DNA from: Candidatus Gastranaerophilales bacterium
GTDB lineage: Bacteria; Cyanobacteriota; Vampirovibrionia; Gastranaerophilales; Gastranaerophilaceae
Assembly: GCA_944325025.1 (NCBI GenBank)
Contig: CALUYN010000008.1
Location: 1-64,000 of the forward strand
Length of the DNA: 64,000 bases
Direction of reading: 5' to 3'
Shown here: positions 45,101 through 53,534 of the stretch, piece after piece
Position numbering within the stretch: position 1 is the stretch's first letter
How the letters are laid out: the number at the start of each line of letters is the position of its first letter
The notes under the pieces: model-generated
What the model saw: the letters and a program-made list of their open reading frames with translations, nothing else
What the model was told of the DNA's origin: nothing
Databases searched by the model: none
Made by a program: the position numbers and the translations under genes

Positions 45101-46092
45101 TTATTTGTCACATTACCGGATACTGTTAAACCGCCATTGCCGCTATTTTCTAAATTCATATCTCCGGTGTTGGCAACATTCCCGCTTACTAACAAGCCAT
45201 TGTCACCAGTATTACTAGCCAACAAAATACCGTTTGTATTTATAACATTTCCGGAAATATTTATTCCTTTATCACCGGTATTGTTTATCTCAATATTACC
45301 ATCTTTGGCAAAGTTTCTAACCTGACCTGAAATATTTGTTCCGCCGTCTTTTCCGTATGATGTAATTTGAATACTGCCGTTATTGTTTGCAAATGTATTG
45401 CCTGTACTTACATCACTATTAACTAGCTTATTAAATAAATTTTCAGCCTGCCTGTTAGAAAGAATTTTTGTTGCATCATTTACGCCTGCAAGCATTGTTG
45501 CATTATTGCTAATATTTACATCTGCAGCGCTGATATCAATAGAGTTGCGGGCAAGCACCTGACCGTCGATTTTTACAGCTCCACTACCAGGAGTGCTCAA
45601 TATACTTTCGTAATCTTCTGCAATAGAAGGAACATTTACACTGCCTTTGAATTTATCATAAGTAGTCTGTTCTGGAGTCATTACAGAAAGAGAACCAACG
45701 TTCAAAACACCGGAAGCACCGACAACCATTCCGTTTGGAGATACAAAAACAACATGTCCATCAGTAAACGCACCGTTTTTGCCTACCGAATTAACAATAC
45801 CGTTGATGTTAATTGTGTTATCAACCATATTTACAAAAGTTGATACATCTTTGCCTTCCATGTTGAATATCAGATTAGCAATATCGCCTTTACTCAGATT
45901 AAAATCATTATATTTTCTAAATCCTACATCACCGTTAACGGCTGTTGGATCTATATCATAAACTCCGTTATTACCGGTGACGCCGGTAATTTGGGTAGCT
46001 GCTACCTGTAAACAAAATGATTGCTGCAAAAAGAAACAAAATGTCAATGCCGATGCGACAACTTTTCTTTTAGCGGATTTAACCTGAATCAT
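42163..46092 (-). CDS. Giant secreted adhesin-like protein with a C-terminal PilZ domain
   Basis: 1309 residues. A signal peptide (KVVASALTFCFFLQQSFCLQ) is followed by a two-partner-secretion (FHA-type) domain at about 35-170, with VSPNGMVVGASGVLNVG near 115. A beta-helix-like part runs from 170 to about 790, rich in repeated VSGNV/INGSG-type units with NTG and N-G pairs. A linker and about 270 residues of Asp-Thr/Asp-Asn dipeptides follow (about 890-1163). The last 115 residues look like PilZ: RQYMR (RxxxR) near 1196, DISRGG (DxSxxG) near 1224, then a beta-barrel pattern. PilZ domains normally bind cyclic di-GMP in the cytosol, so the combination is odd. No TpsB transporter gene is in the window. 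The ATG follows AAGGA. Confidence 0.8.
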   Translation of the reverse strand: MIQVKSAKRKVVASALTFCFFLQQSFCLQVAATQITGVTGNNGVYDIDPTAVNGDVGFRKYNDFNLSKGDIANLIFNMEGKDVSTFVNMVDNTININGIVNSVGKNGAFTDGHVVFVSPNGMVVGASGVLNVGSLSVMTPEQTTYDKFKGSVNVPSIAEDYESILSTPGSGAVKIDGQVLARNSIDISAADVNISNNATMLAGVNDATKILSNRQAENLFNKLVNSDVSTGNTFANNNGSIQITSYGKDGGTNISGQVRNFAKDGNIEINNTGDKGINISGNVINTNGILLASNTGDNGLLVSGNVANTGDMNLENSGNGGLTVSGNVTNNSGKASIKNDGGLLNITKTGNVTSNGSYMDIHNGSGSGLLVAGQINNTKGGLHVRNNNGELLVDTTGVINSNGSVLHMDNNGSKGMDIKGKVNNTNKNALVLLRNQNSDMKLGSAQNSDNISSNANVNIQVINGDLLNNGVSHTLISTTDGANLNIDVQNGGIGQDLGGQDGVYTGIGQNHRDLTKSINVAVDGTVKASSTGNGSVANIASIDKDLKVDQIKADGRVILLADSSVKGSKAFDIINASSNATKPNVEGAGISLIASGNIGEKGNALTFRQTQGKFDASSMSGNLNYNDKASYGVDMLAIKDINVKGMDADNGTKLDTNIGGLISREGSINAEFSGDTYIRETTAANDINLTTRGKNMYVEHLGEVPTYAQDYYGPNGNIHPDKVKITSLDLGTDWDNRADSTIVIKNGTIDGLGQGRPAHEQDLTLVADNAYAGGYYFNMGNNRGEIPNENPSNPSGHKFNPSTVVKDDRTGEITTPEDGTISIRAKAVRSDDVTAIGRNEEERNYYYGGSSQGGDEGYDGVNGGNDGDKQGTEEDDDNLVVPKDDDDVPPLDTDTDTDTDTDTDTDTDTDTDIDTDTDTDVDNDNDNDDDTDTDNDTDTDTDTDVDTDTDTDTDTDTDTDTDTDTDTDIDTDTDTDVDNDNDNDNDNDNDDDTDTDDDTDTDTDTDVDTDTDIDTDTDTDTDTDTDIDTDTDTDTDTDVDNDNDNDNDNDNDNDDDTDTDVDTDTDTDTDVDNDNDNDNDSDTDIDNDTDTDTDTDTDTDTDIDTDTDTDTDTDVDNDTDNDNDNDNDSDNDSDNDNDDDTDTDTDTDTDTDTDIDSDSDSDDDDDEPVIPPESNRDMGKYTYKQRVVDYNVNSIDKRQYMRFSAQDNRNPVQLAKNTQIDSLLDISRGGIAVTHHNDLKVGDVVPVQITYGNLNINADVKVVSANSRRAGAEFINLDEATANKLLYMNILLKEEATARAKGNDLSWVK
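42607..43424 (-). repeat. Hexanucleotide tandem repeat encoding Asp-Thr/Asp-Asn
   Basis: About 820 bp of GAYACN/GAYAAY-type six-base units inside the adhesin gene. The units vary at synonymous third positions. The spacing of six keeps the frame, so unit gain or loss changes length but not phase. Long open frames on the opposite strand (Ser-Val repeats) are by-products of this repeat. Confidence 0.9.
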
Positions 46093-46282
46093 ATTTATAT
46101 TCCTTTCGAATTTTTCCCTAATCTGATTAATTTAACTTCCAGTTTAATTATTTTATCAAGAGCATAATTCTTTTTCTATTTTTTGTTACAAACATTTAAT
46201 ATATTTATATGCCAAAATCAAAAATATAAAAATATGAAAATATTTTATTTTGCTAAATTATTAATAAATGTAAACATTATCT

Positions 46283-47737
46283 TTAATTGGCAGTTTTTCT
46301 TGAAAGAAGCCAATAACAAAGATAAAATGCACCCATTAACAAAAGCATTTCCGCCAGAGCAGGCAAATGAAATATTTTATTAAAGAAATAATACAAAATT
46401 GCAAATGGGATAGCTGAAATCGTCATCCTGCCTATAACAGAAGATGGATAAATAAGTCTTAAGCCGGGAAGAACAATAATAATACTTAAAAGAAAATATA
46501 AGAAGTTTGCACCTAATGTCGCAATACCGACCCCTGCAAGACCGTAAGGAGGAATGAGCCAGATGTTCAAAACAACCCCGACAATTCCTGAAGTCAATTT
46601 TATAATGAAATCAATGTATGTTTTATTGGCAAGATGATACTGCAAAGTTGTGTAATCAGTTATTGCCATAAAAAATGTGCCGAATGCAAAGTAGGGTATC
46701 AGCTTAAATGCATCTAAAAATTTGTCATTTGAAGAAAGCATGCTTACATAATCCGTTGCATACAAAGAGATTACAGTAATAACAGGCAGGGCGATTAATA
46801 TATAATATCCGGTAAACCTTGATATAATAGGTCTTACGTCAATTCTTTCTTCGTACATATTTATAATTCTAGGAATAGCAGCAACTGTTATTATTGAAAA
46901 AATTGTCATCAGCAAAGGCAGTGTCAAACCGTATGCAACACCCACAATTCCGACCTGTGAAAACCCGTGGATACTGTTCATAATAAACTTGTTACTCTGA
47001 TTAATAATCCATGCGCTCAAAGATGTTGCGGCAATAGGAATTCCGTATTTTATTATTGGAAAAACAGAGTTCCATTCAATTTTTTGAAGTTTAAACCAGG
47101 ATAAAATATTACTCTGATATATTAAAAGCAAATCTATCAACGAAATTGAAACTCCCATACCGAGAAGCAGCGCAATTGCTCCCATGTGGAAAAATTTCAC
47201 AAAAAATATTGACAGAAGAATTGTTAAAAACTGATTAATTATTGTTGAAAGAGTAAAAGACATTGATTTTAACTGAGCTCTTAAAAGTTGGAAAAGCAGC
47301 GCTCTTATTGCAACAGGAATTATCAAAACCAATATCGCAAGAAAATATTTTACAGGGATATGAAAGAAATCATAAAAATTCTGCCTGAAAGTCAATGCCA
47401 GAACAAACATAATAAATATATTTGAAACAAGCATTGTAACCAGAGTGGTCAAATATTTAGGCATATCCTGCATCATCTGGTGATGTTTAAAAAATCTTAA
47501 ACCTGAAAGCCCGACCCAGTCGGAAAATATAATGCATAGAAAAGAAAGAACCGCAATAGATAGAGAATACAGTCCATATTGATCCGGCGGCAAAAGACTT
47601 GTATATACCGGAACAATAATTGCATTGCCGAGCATGCCGATTATTTTGGACGGCGAATACTTAATCATATCCCTAAAAATAGCTTTCAGCTGTTCTTTTT
47701 CAACTTCTTTATTCTCTATAAATTCCATATTATTCAT
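46283..47737 (-). CDS. Polysaccharide flippase (Wzx/MviN-MATE superfamily)
   Basis: Inner-membrane flippase for lipid-linked oligosaccharides. The 484-residue product has about 12-14 hydrophobic segments and the usual start for this family: a cytosolic helix then SPSKIIGMLGNAIIVPVYTS and PPDQYGLYSLSIAVLSF near residue 52-70. It probably works with the glycosyltransferases in the window; no specific glycan can be named. It lies 25 bases after rimO. Confidence 0.8.
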   Translation of the reverse strand: MNNMEFIENKEVEKEQLKAIFRDMIKYSPSKIIGMLGNAIIVPVYTSLLPPDQYGLYSLSIAVLSFLCIIFSDWVGLSGLRFFKHHQMMQDMPKYLTTLVTMLVSNIFIMFVLALTFRQNFYDFFHIPVKYFLAILVLIIPVAIRALLFQLLRAQLKSMSFTLSTIINQFLTILLSIFFVKFFHMGAIALLLGMGVSISLIDLLLIYQSNILSWFKLQKIEWNSVFPIIKYGIPIAATSLSAWIINQSNKFIMNSIHGFSQVGIVGVAYGLTLPLLMTIFSIITVAAIPRIINMYEERIDVRPIISRFTGYYILIALPVITVISLYATDYVSMLSSNDKFLDAFKLIPYFAFGTFFMAITDYTTLQYHLANKTYIDFIIKLTSGIVGVVLNIWLIPPYGLAGVGIATLGANFLYFLLSIIIVLPGLRLIYPSSVIGRMTISAIPFAILYYFFNKIFHLPALAEMLLLMGAFYLCYWLLSRKTAN

Positions 47738-47762
47738 TAAACCCGTAATTATTATATCACAA

Positions 47763-49067
47763 TCATACTATTGAGCCAAATAAATCGTATTCATCAGCGC
47801 GATCAATCAAAACATTTTCCATATCTCCTGGAACTACAGGATTTTCAGATGAAGCATAGACCATTCCGTCAATTTCCGGAGCATCATGCTGTGAGCGCAA
47901 TAGAACAACCCCGTCATCTGTATAGCCTTCAACTATGCACTGCAGCGTTTTGCCGACATAAGACTCATTTATTTCTCTTGAAATTTTTTGCTGTAATGTC
48001 ATCAATTTTTTATGGCGCTGTTTTTTAATTTTTGCCGGAACCTGTTCAGACATCGCATATGATACAGTATTTTTTTCTCGAGAATATTCAAACACTCCCA
48101 TTTTTTCAAACCGAACGCGTTTTACAAACTCGTATAACTCATTAAACTGTTCATCCGTTTCCCCGGGATATCCGACAATAAAAGCTGTTCTTATCCCAAC
48201 ATCAGGTATTTTTTCTCTTATTTTTTTAATAAGTTTTTCATAATTCATAACAGGACGGCGCATTGCCTTTAAAATTTCTGCATTACAATGCTGCAAAGGT
48301 AAATCAATATATTTTACGACCTTGTCAAGCCTTGCAATAGCATCTATCAGCTCATCCGTAATCTGCGACGGATATGCATACATAATTCTAATCCAACCTA
48401 AATTCTCTATTTTATTTAATTCTTCAAGAAGCTGAGGCAAAGCCTGTTTTCCGTACAAATCTATACCGTAACTTGTAGTATCCTGCGCTATAAGAACTAT
48501 TTCTGTTACGCCTTTGTCAACTAGATCTTTTGCTTCTTCAAGAATATTTTCAATAGTCCTTGAATGATACTCCCCTCTAAGCTGCGGGATAATACAGTAA
48601 CCGCAATGATAATTACAACCGTCAGCAATTTTTATATATGAACTTGCACCGACAGTAATTTGTTGTCTTTCAATATTTTCAGGGTAGATATACTCAGGCT
48701 TTTCAGAAACTTTTGAAACATATTTTTTATGGTTTGCAACATGGTCGACAACTTCAACAATTTCTTTGATATCAGAAGTGCCTATCATGCCTGCAATTTC
48801 CGGTATTGCTTTTTTAAGCTCGCCTTTGTACTTTTGAGGCAGACAGCCAGTTACAATAACCTTTTTGCCATCTTCAACCATCTGTAAAATAGCTTGTACG
48901 GATTCTTTTTCTGCATCATGAATAAATGAACAGGTATTTATAACAACAATGTCCGCATCTTTTTCATCAAGAGAAACTTCATACCCTTTTTGAGCAAGAA
49001 GGCCAAGCATAAGTTCACTGTCTACAAGATTTTTTGCACATCCGTGGTTTAACAAAGCTATTTTCAT
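47763..49067 (-). CDS. rimO: Ribosomal protein S12 methylthiotransferase RimO
   Basis: Radical SAM enzyme that methylthiolates an Asp of ribosomal protein S12. The 434-residue product has the UPF0004 N-domain (LNHGCAKNLVDSE), the radical SAM cluster motif CNYHCGYC near residue 150, the family tag IPQLRGEYHSR, and the C-terminal TRAM domain (GKTLQCIVEG). NHGCAKNLVDSE and IPQLRG separate it from the tRNA enzyme MiaB. The flippase follows. The gene is divergent from the small HTH gene across an AT-rich palindromic region. Confidence 0.93.
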   Translation of the reverse strand: MKIALLNHGCAKNLVDSELMLGLLAQKGYEVSLDEKDADIVVINTCSFIHDAEKESVQAILQMVEDGKKVIVTGCLPQKYKGELKKAIPEIAGMIGTSDIKEIVEVVDHVANHKKYVSKVSEKPEYIYPENIERQQITVGASSYIKIADGCNYHCGYCIIPQLRGEYHSRTIENILEEAKDLVDKGVTEIVLIAQDTTSYGIDLYGKQALPQLLEELNKIENLGWIRIMYAYPSQITDELIDAIARLDKVVKYIDLPLQHCNAEILKAMRRPVMNYEKLIKKIREKIPDVGIRTAFIVGYPGETDEQFNELYEFVKRVRFEKMGVFEYSREKNTVSYAMSEQVPAKIKKQRHKKLMTLQQKISREINESYVGKTLQCIVEGYTDDGVVLLRSQHDAPEIDGMVYASSENPVVPGDMENVLIDRADEYDLFGSIV

Positions 49068-49152
49068 AATTTACCTCATATTTACACGCATTTTATCACA
49101 AATAATAAGCTTTTTTCAAGTAATCACGAGTATAGTATCAAATAAAATTTTA

Positions 49153-49216
49153 TTCATTATATAATGAATTATATCATTATATATTGAATATATTTAAAAT
49201 AATGATATAATATAAT
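49153..49216. promoter_or_regulatory. AT-rich palindromic operator/promoter region
   Basis: An 18-bp perfect palindrome ATTCATTATATAATGAAT (49153-49170) is followed by two more related half-sites (ATATCATTATATATTGAATA; AATGATATAATATA) up to the -10-like TATAAT at 49206-49211, six bases before the ATG at 49218. Likely binding site for the small HTH protein. Confidence 0.5.
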
Positions 49217-49217
49217 T

Positions 49218-49454
49218 ATGGAAGATGAAATAAAACTCGATACAAAAAATTTGGGCAAACAATTAAAATACCTTGCAAATATAGAAGGGTTAAATATGAC
49301 TCTTCTAAAATATGCAGTAAATGAGCTTTTTAACAAGCAAGACAGTGTAAGAAACCTCTACAATAAACTGAAACACCAAAGACTGCGAGTCACAGAACTT
49401 GCACAAATTGCTGAAGTCCTAAATTACGAAATTATTTTAAGGAAGAAACCTTAG
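49218..49454 (+). CDS. Small HTH-like DNA-binding protein
   Basis: 78 residues, basic. After an N-terminal helix (LGKQLKYLANIEGLNMTLLK), the C-terminal KLKHQRLRVTELAQIAEVLN has the pattern of short XRE-like regulators ('NKLkr..l...ElaeIAevLgyei'). Expected to repress its own divergent promoter region. No toxin gene follows; its last 23 bases overlap the SDR gene tail to tail. Leaderless start likely. Confidence 0.55.
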   Translation: MEDEIKLDTKNLGKQLKYLANIEGLNMTLLKYAVNELFNKQDSVRNLYNKLKHQRLRVTELAQIAEVLNYEIILRKKP

Positions 49455-50250
49455 CCTTTATTCCATATCTAATTATTTTATTCAGCCAATCCTGCGGAAG
49501 TTTTGAAACTAAATTTGCAAAAAATGCATCTTTCCCAACAGTATAAGATGATTTTGGATTTTCCATACCGTCAATTTTTACTATCAAATCTCTGACTTTA
49601 TGAACATCAAGCCCGTTTGTTTCATTTTTCCTGGCATTTGCTACCATATACTGCATTTCTTTTTCATGGTCAGCGCAATTGCTAATTGATTTTTTATTTA
49701 AATCAATTGATTTCCCCCAAAGAGGAGTTGCAATTACTCCGGGTTTTACAGACACTACCTTTATTCCAGACTCAATTCCTAGTGAATTAAACAAAATATC
49801 CAAAGCCCTTTTTGAAGCACAGTAGGGAGCTACAAAAGGAAATATCCCGAAACTTGCCATTGAACTTACATTTATAATCTTGCCGTCTTTCAACAGCGGC
49901 AAAAGTTTTTGTGTCAAATCGAGATGAGAAAAAGTATTAACTTCAAACTGTTTTCTTATATCATCGACATCGATAGTTTCCATTAAACCGGCAATAACAC
50001 AGCCTGCAACATTTATAATTGTATCAATTTTATCGGTTTGCGACTTTATAAAAGCAGCAGCTTTTGCTACAGACTCTTTTTTCTCCATATCAATAAAAAA
50101 AGGAATTACGTTATCAGAAACAGACTTTAAATCATTGAAATATTTTTCGTTTCTATATCCTGCAAAAACAATATTATCCTTTGCAAAAGCTTCCAGTAAA
50201 GTTTTTCCTATACCGGATGTTGTTCCTGTGATTACATAAGTTTTTTTCAT
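49432..50250 (-). CDS. Short-chain dehydrogenase/reductase
   Basis: Cytosolic NAD(P)-dependent oxidoreductase of unknown substrate. The 272-residue product has the Rossmann motif TGTTSGIGKTLLEAF at the start and the catalytic YCASKRAL (Tyr-x3-Lys) near residue 140, with the Ser about 14 residues earlier (NVSSMASFG). It starts 13 bases after pilC and reads in the same direction, so it appears to be the last gene of the pil operon, or simply follows it. No pilus role is evident. Confidence 0.8.
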   Translation of the reverse strand: MKKTYVITGTTSGIGKTLLEAFAKDNIVFAGYRNEKYFNDLKSVSDNVIPFFIDMEKKESVAKAAAFIKSQTDKIDTIINVAGCVIAGLMETIDVDDIRKQFEVNTFSHLDLTQKLLPLLKDGKIINVSSMASFGIFPFVAPYCASKRALDILFNSLGIESGIKVVSVKPGVIATPLWGKSIDLNKKSISNCADHEKEMQYMVANARKNETNGLDVHKVRDLIVKIDGMENPKSSYTVGKDAFFANLVSKLPQDWLNKIIRYGIKAKVSSLK

Positions 50251-50263
50251 TTCCTTTTCCTTA

Positions 50264-51487
50264 TTAATCTGTCATGTAAGAGTTAAACAACGGCAAGTAC
50301 AGTGCAAGAGCCAGTGTTAATACGATACTACCGATTACAATAAGCATTATCGGCTCAATCATTTTTGTCATAGTATCAATAATACCGTCAAGCATTTTAT
50401 CAATATAAGAAGTTGCCTGCAATAACATTTCACCCAAATTACCTGACTGCTCACCTGTTGCAATCATAAACAAAATCATCTTTGGCATAACACGCGTTGA
50501 ACGCAGAGCTATTGACAAATGCTGCCCCTGCTGAACTTTCAACGTTGCCGTTTCAATCTTTGTTTTCAAAGTGTGGTTAGTAAGCGTCATATTTGCAAGG
50601 TACAAGCACTCAATAATAGGAACACCTGCATCATAAGCAACCTGCATAACAGCAATAAAGTTTGCAAAGTTTGAATATTCAATCAGTGCCGAAAGAATAG
50701 GGACTTTTAATACATACTCATCAACTTTTCTTTTCGACGGCTGCCACCTCATTATAAATGTACATGTACCGACAATTGAACCTACAATTATCGGAGCAAA
50801 AAACCAGTAAGTTTTCAAAAATACACCTGCACTCATCAATGTTGCAGTAATCCATGGAAGTTCTTTTCCCATACCGTCAAACATTTCTTTAAATACAGGG
50901 AATACGAACATCAACATAACAAGTACAATAATTATAGCCAAAAGGATAACGAACATAGGATACATCAGTGTTCCAATAACCTTACCTCTGATATTCGCTT
51001 CTTTAGTCTGCAATTCCAAAAGACGCTGCAATGTTTTTTCCAATTCACCGGAATCTTCACCGGCTTTTACAAGACCGATATAAACCTGGCCGAACTGTTC
51101 AGGATATTTGGCTACTGTATCCGCAAACGTTGCACCCGCCATAATCTGACGTCTTAATTCTTTCGCAACTTCTCTAACCTTTAGTTTTGCGGCATCATTT
51201 TCAATAAACATCAAGGATTCAATAATCGGGATACCTGCCTGAGCAAGAATTTGAAGTGTTGATGTAAAATCAATACGGTCTTGAAGTCCGAGTTTATGGA
51301 CTTTACCGCCTTTAACACCCTTTTGTGCAGCTTTTTCATCTTCTTTAGATTTTTCTTCGTAGACCTTTGTCGGGATAAAACCTAATTTACGAATAGCATC
51401 TCTGGCTTCTCGCTGATCAGCAGCATCAACCTTTCCTTTTACAATATCTTTATTATTTTTTAATGCTATATAATTATATATCGTCAT
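50264..51487 (-). CDS. pilC: Type IV pilus/type II secretion inner-membrane platform protein PilC
   Basis: Platform protein that couples the ATPase PilB to pilin assembly; inner membrane. The 407-residue product has two T2SSF domains (about 70-195 and 270-395) and three membrane segments; an example is LQILAQAGIPIIESLMFIEN near residue 80. The repeat DAGVPIIECLYLANMTL near residue 290 marks the second domain. It starts eight bases after pilB. Length and order match PilC rather than GspF only by context. Confidence 0.92.
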   Translation of the reverse strand: MTIYNYIALKNNKDIVKGKVDAADQREARDAIRKLGFIPTKVYEEKSKEDEKAAQKGVKGGKVHKLGLQDRIDFTSTLQILAQAGIPIIESLMFIENDAAKLKVREVAKELRRQIMAGATFADTVAKYPEQFGQVYIGLVKAGEDSGELEKTLQRLLELQTKEANIRGKVIGTLMYPMFVILLAIIIVLVMLMFVFPVFKEMFDGMGKELPWITATLMSAGVFLKTYWFFAPIIVGSIVGTCTFIMRWQPSKRKVDEYVLKVPILSALIEYSNFANFIAVMQVAYDAGVPIIECLYLANMTLTNHTLKTKIETATLKVQQGQHLSIALRSTRVMPKMILFMIATGEQSGNLGEMLLQATSYIDKMLDGIIDTMTKMIEPIMLIVIGSIVLTLALALYLPLFNSYMTD

Positions 51488-51495
51488 AGTATCTC

Positions 51496-53505
51496 CTATT
51501 CATTGACAACCCCGAGAACTCTCACAAATTCATCAATAGTAGTTTCGCCGTTAAGTATATGATTAATACATGATTGATGAAGTGTTCTCATGCCGTTTTT
51601 CACTGCGGATTCTTCAATCTCCAAATCGTGTGCTCCTCTTGCAATTAACTTTTTAATTTCTTTTGTAATTGTCATGATTTCATATACGCCAAGCCTGCCT
51701 TTATAACCGGTAAAATCACATTTAGCACATCCTTTTGCTCTGTAAATCGGTTTTTTCATAAATTCCTGAATATCAGCTTCGTTTGCGATAATTTGTCTTG
51801 CTTCATCATGAGTCGGAGAATACTGCTCCTTACAATCATCACACAATTTTCTTACAAGACGTTGAGCAATTACGCCAGATAATGTTGAAGAAACAAGATA
51901 ATCTTTAGCACCCATTTCAATCAAACGTGTAACTGTCGCAGCTGCAGAGTTGGTGTGAACCGTACTCAATACAAGGTGGCCTGTTAATGCGGCAGAAATA
52001 GCAATTTCCAGTGTTTCATAGTCACGAATTTCACCGACCAGAATGATATCAGGGTCTTGTCTTAATATCGCACGCATACAAGATGCAAATGTAATCCCTG
52101 CTTTAGCGTTAATTTGAGATTGGTTAATACCTTCCAACTTGATTTCTATCGGGTCTTCAATTGTTGTAATATTTACATCTTCATCGTTCAAACTTTTTAA
52201 CACAGAGTAAAGAGTTGTTGTTTTACCTGAACCTGTAGGCCCTGATGTAAGAATAATACCGTTTGGACAGCTTACCATATTTTTAATCTTTGCAATATCC
52301 TCATCCGTTCCGCCGATCAGTTTAATATTTTTATCATCAGCATTTAAGCTGACAGCAGGCGCCAAAATACGAATACAAACCTTTTCCTTTCCAGAAACAG
52401 GCAAAGTGTTGATACGGAAGTCATAAGAACCGTTTTTATATTTAATAGAAAACGTACCGTCCTGCGGTCTTCTGTGTTCTGCGATGTTCATTCTTGAAAG
52501 AACCTTAAAACGTGCGATAACAGATGTTTCAACCTTTGGCGGAATATCAAGAACTTTTTGAAGCATGCCGTCTTTTCTGTAACGTACAATGTAACCCGAA
52601 AGGCGGGGCTCTATGTGAATATCTGATACTTTGTTATCAATTGCGTTAGTTATAATCTGGTTAACAAACTTTGCAACAGAACCTGTAGAATCTTTAAGCT
52701 GTTTGTCAACCATATCAGCAAGAGATTCTTCAACCTCAAATTCTTCAGCCTCACTCTCGATTTGTTTGATTACTCTTTCAGTTTCTTTCTTCTGTTCACT
52801 GAAAAAAGTGTTCAACGAGTTTTCAAACTCGTAATGAGTCATTAAGAGCTGTTTCGGGTTTTGGCCTGTCAAATAGATAATTTCTTTTAAAACATCAGGC
52901 TTGACCGGTGTAACAACACCTAATATCAATGTTTTACCGTCAGATGATATCGGAATAATTTTGTTTGTCTTGATAAAATCTTCCGGTAATATTTTAATAA
53001 ATTTTTCCTGAGAAGCAAGCTGCTCCGGGGTAACAAGATCATAGCCCGTTTGCAGATGAAGAATTTCTTTCAGCTGATCAAGCGTAATAAACCCGAGCTT
53101 AAATAAAGTTGAACCTATTGGGATTTTTTGCCGCTTGCTTTCTGCTAGAGCCTGCAAGAGTTGAACATCGTTAATATAACCCTTTTGGACAAGAAGTTCT
53201 CCTAAACGAACCTGCTTTGAAGTGCCGTCATCTTCAGAACCTTTTTCAAATTCTTCTTTCAAACTTGCGATTAAATCTGATAAATCTTGATCAGGAACCT
53301 GAATAAATTTAATTTGGTTCGGGTAAAACTCTTTCAGTTTAAGGTTAATAACCTCTTTATCAGAAGTTGAATTGATTGCTACAAACAGGAAATTGTCTTT
53401 AACACTAATTGGAACAAATTTATATTGTTCCAATAGTGCACTGTTTACTTTATGCAGTATCTGCGAATTGATACTGTTTTTTAACCTTGTTAGTAGTTCA
53501 TTCAT
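51496..53505 (-). CDS. pilB: Type IV pilus assembly ATPase PilB
   Basis: Extension ATPase of the type IV pilus. The 669-residue product has the N-terminal MshEN-type region (to about 230), Walker A GPTGSGKTTTLYSVL near residue 422, an Asp box with ILVGEIRDYET, a His box HTNSAAATV, and the zinc-binding Cys quartet (CDDCKEQY and CAKCDFTGYKG) that marks GspE/PilB. It is 29 bp from pilQ and 8 bp from pilC. PilT, its antagonist, is encoded at 10.2 kb. Confidence 0.94.
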   Translation of the reverse strand: MNELLTRLKNSINSQILHKVNSALLEQYKFVPISVKDNFLFVAINSTSDKEVINLKLKEFYPNQIKFIQVPDQDLSDLIASLKEEFEKGSEDDGTSKQVRLGELLVQKGYINDVQLLQALAESKRQKIPIGSTLFKLGFITLDQLKEILHLQTGYDLVTPEQLASQEKFIKILPEDFIKTNKIIPISSDGKTLILGVVTPVKPDVLKEIIYLTGQNPKQLLMTHYEFENSLNTFFSEQKKETERVIKQIESEAEEFEVEESLADMVDKQLKDSTGSVAKFVNQIITNAIDNKVSDIHIEPRLSGYIVRYRKDGMLQKVLDIPPKVETSVIARFKVLSRMNIAEHRRPQDGTFSIKYKNGSYDFRINTLPVSGKEKVCIRILAPAVSLNADDKNIKLIGGTDEDIAKIKNMVSCPNGIILTSGPTGSGKTTTLYSVLKSLNDEDVNITTIEDPIEIKLEGINQSQINAKAGITFASCMRAILRQDPDIILVGEIRDYETLEIAISAALTGHLVLSTVHTNSAAATVTRLIEMGAKDYLVSSTLSGVIAQRLVRKLCDDCKEQYSPTHDEARQIIANEADIQEFMKKPIYRAKGCAKCDFTGYKGRLGVYEIMTITKEIKKLIARGAHDLEIEESAVKNGMRTLHQSCINHILNGETTIDEFVRVLGVVNE

Positions 53506-53534
53506 TGTATATTTTATATATTAAATATTATATT

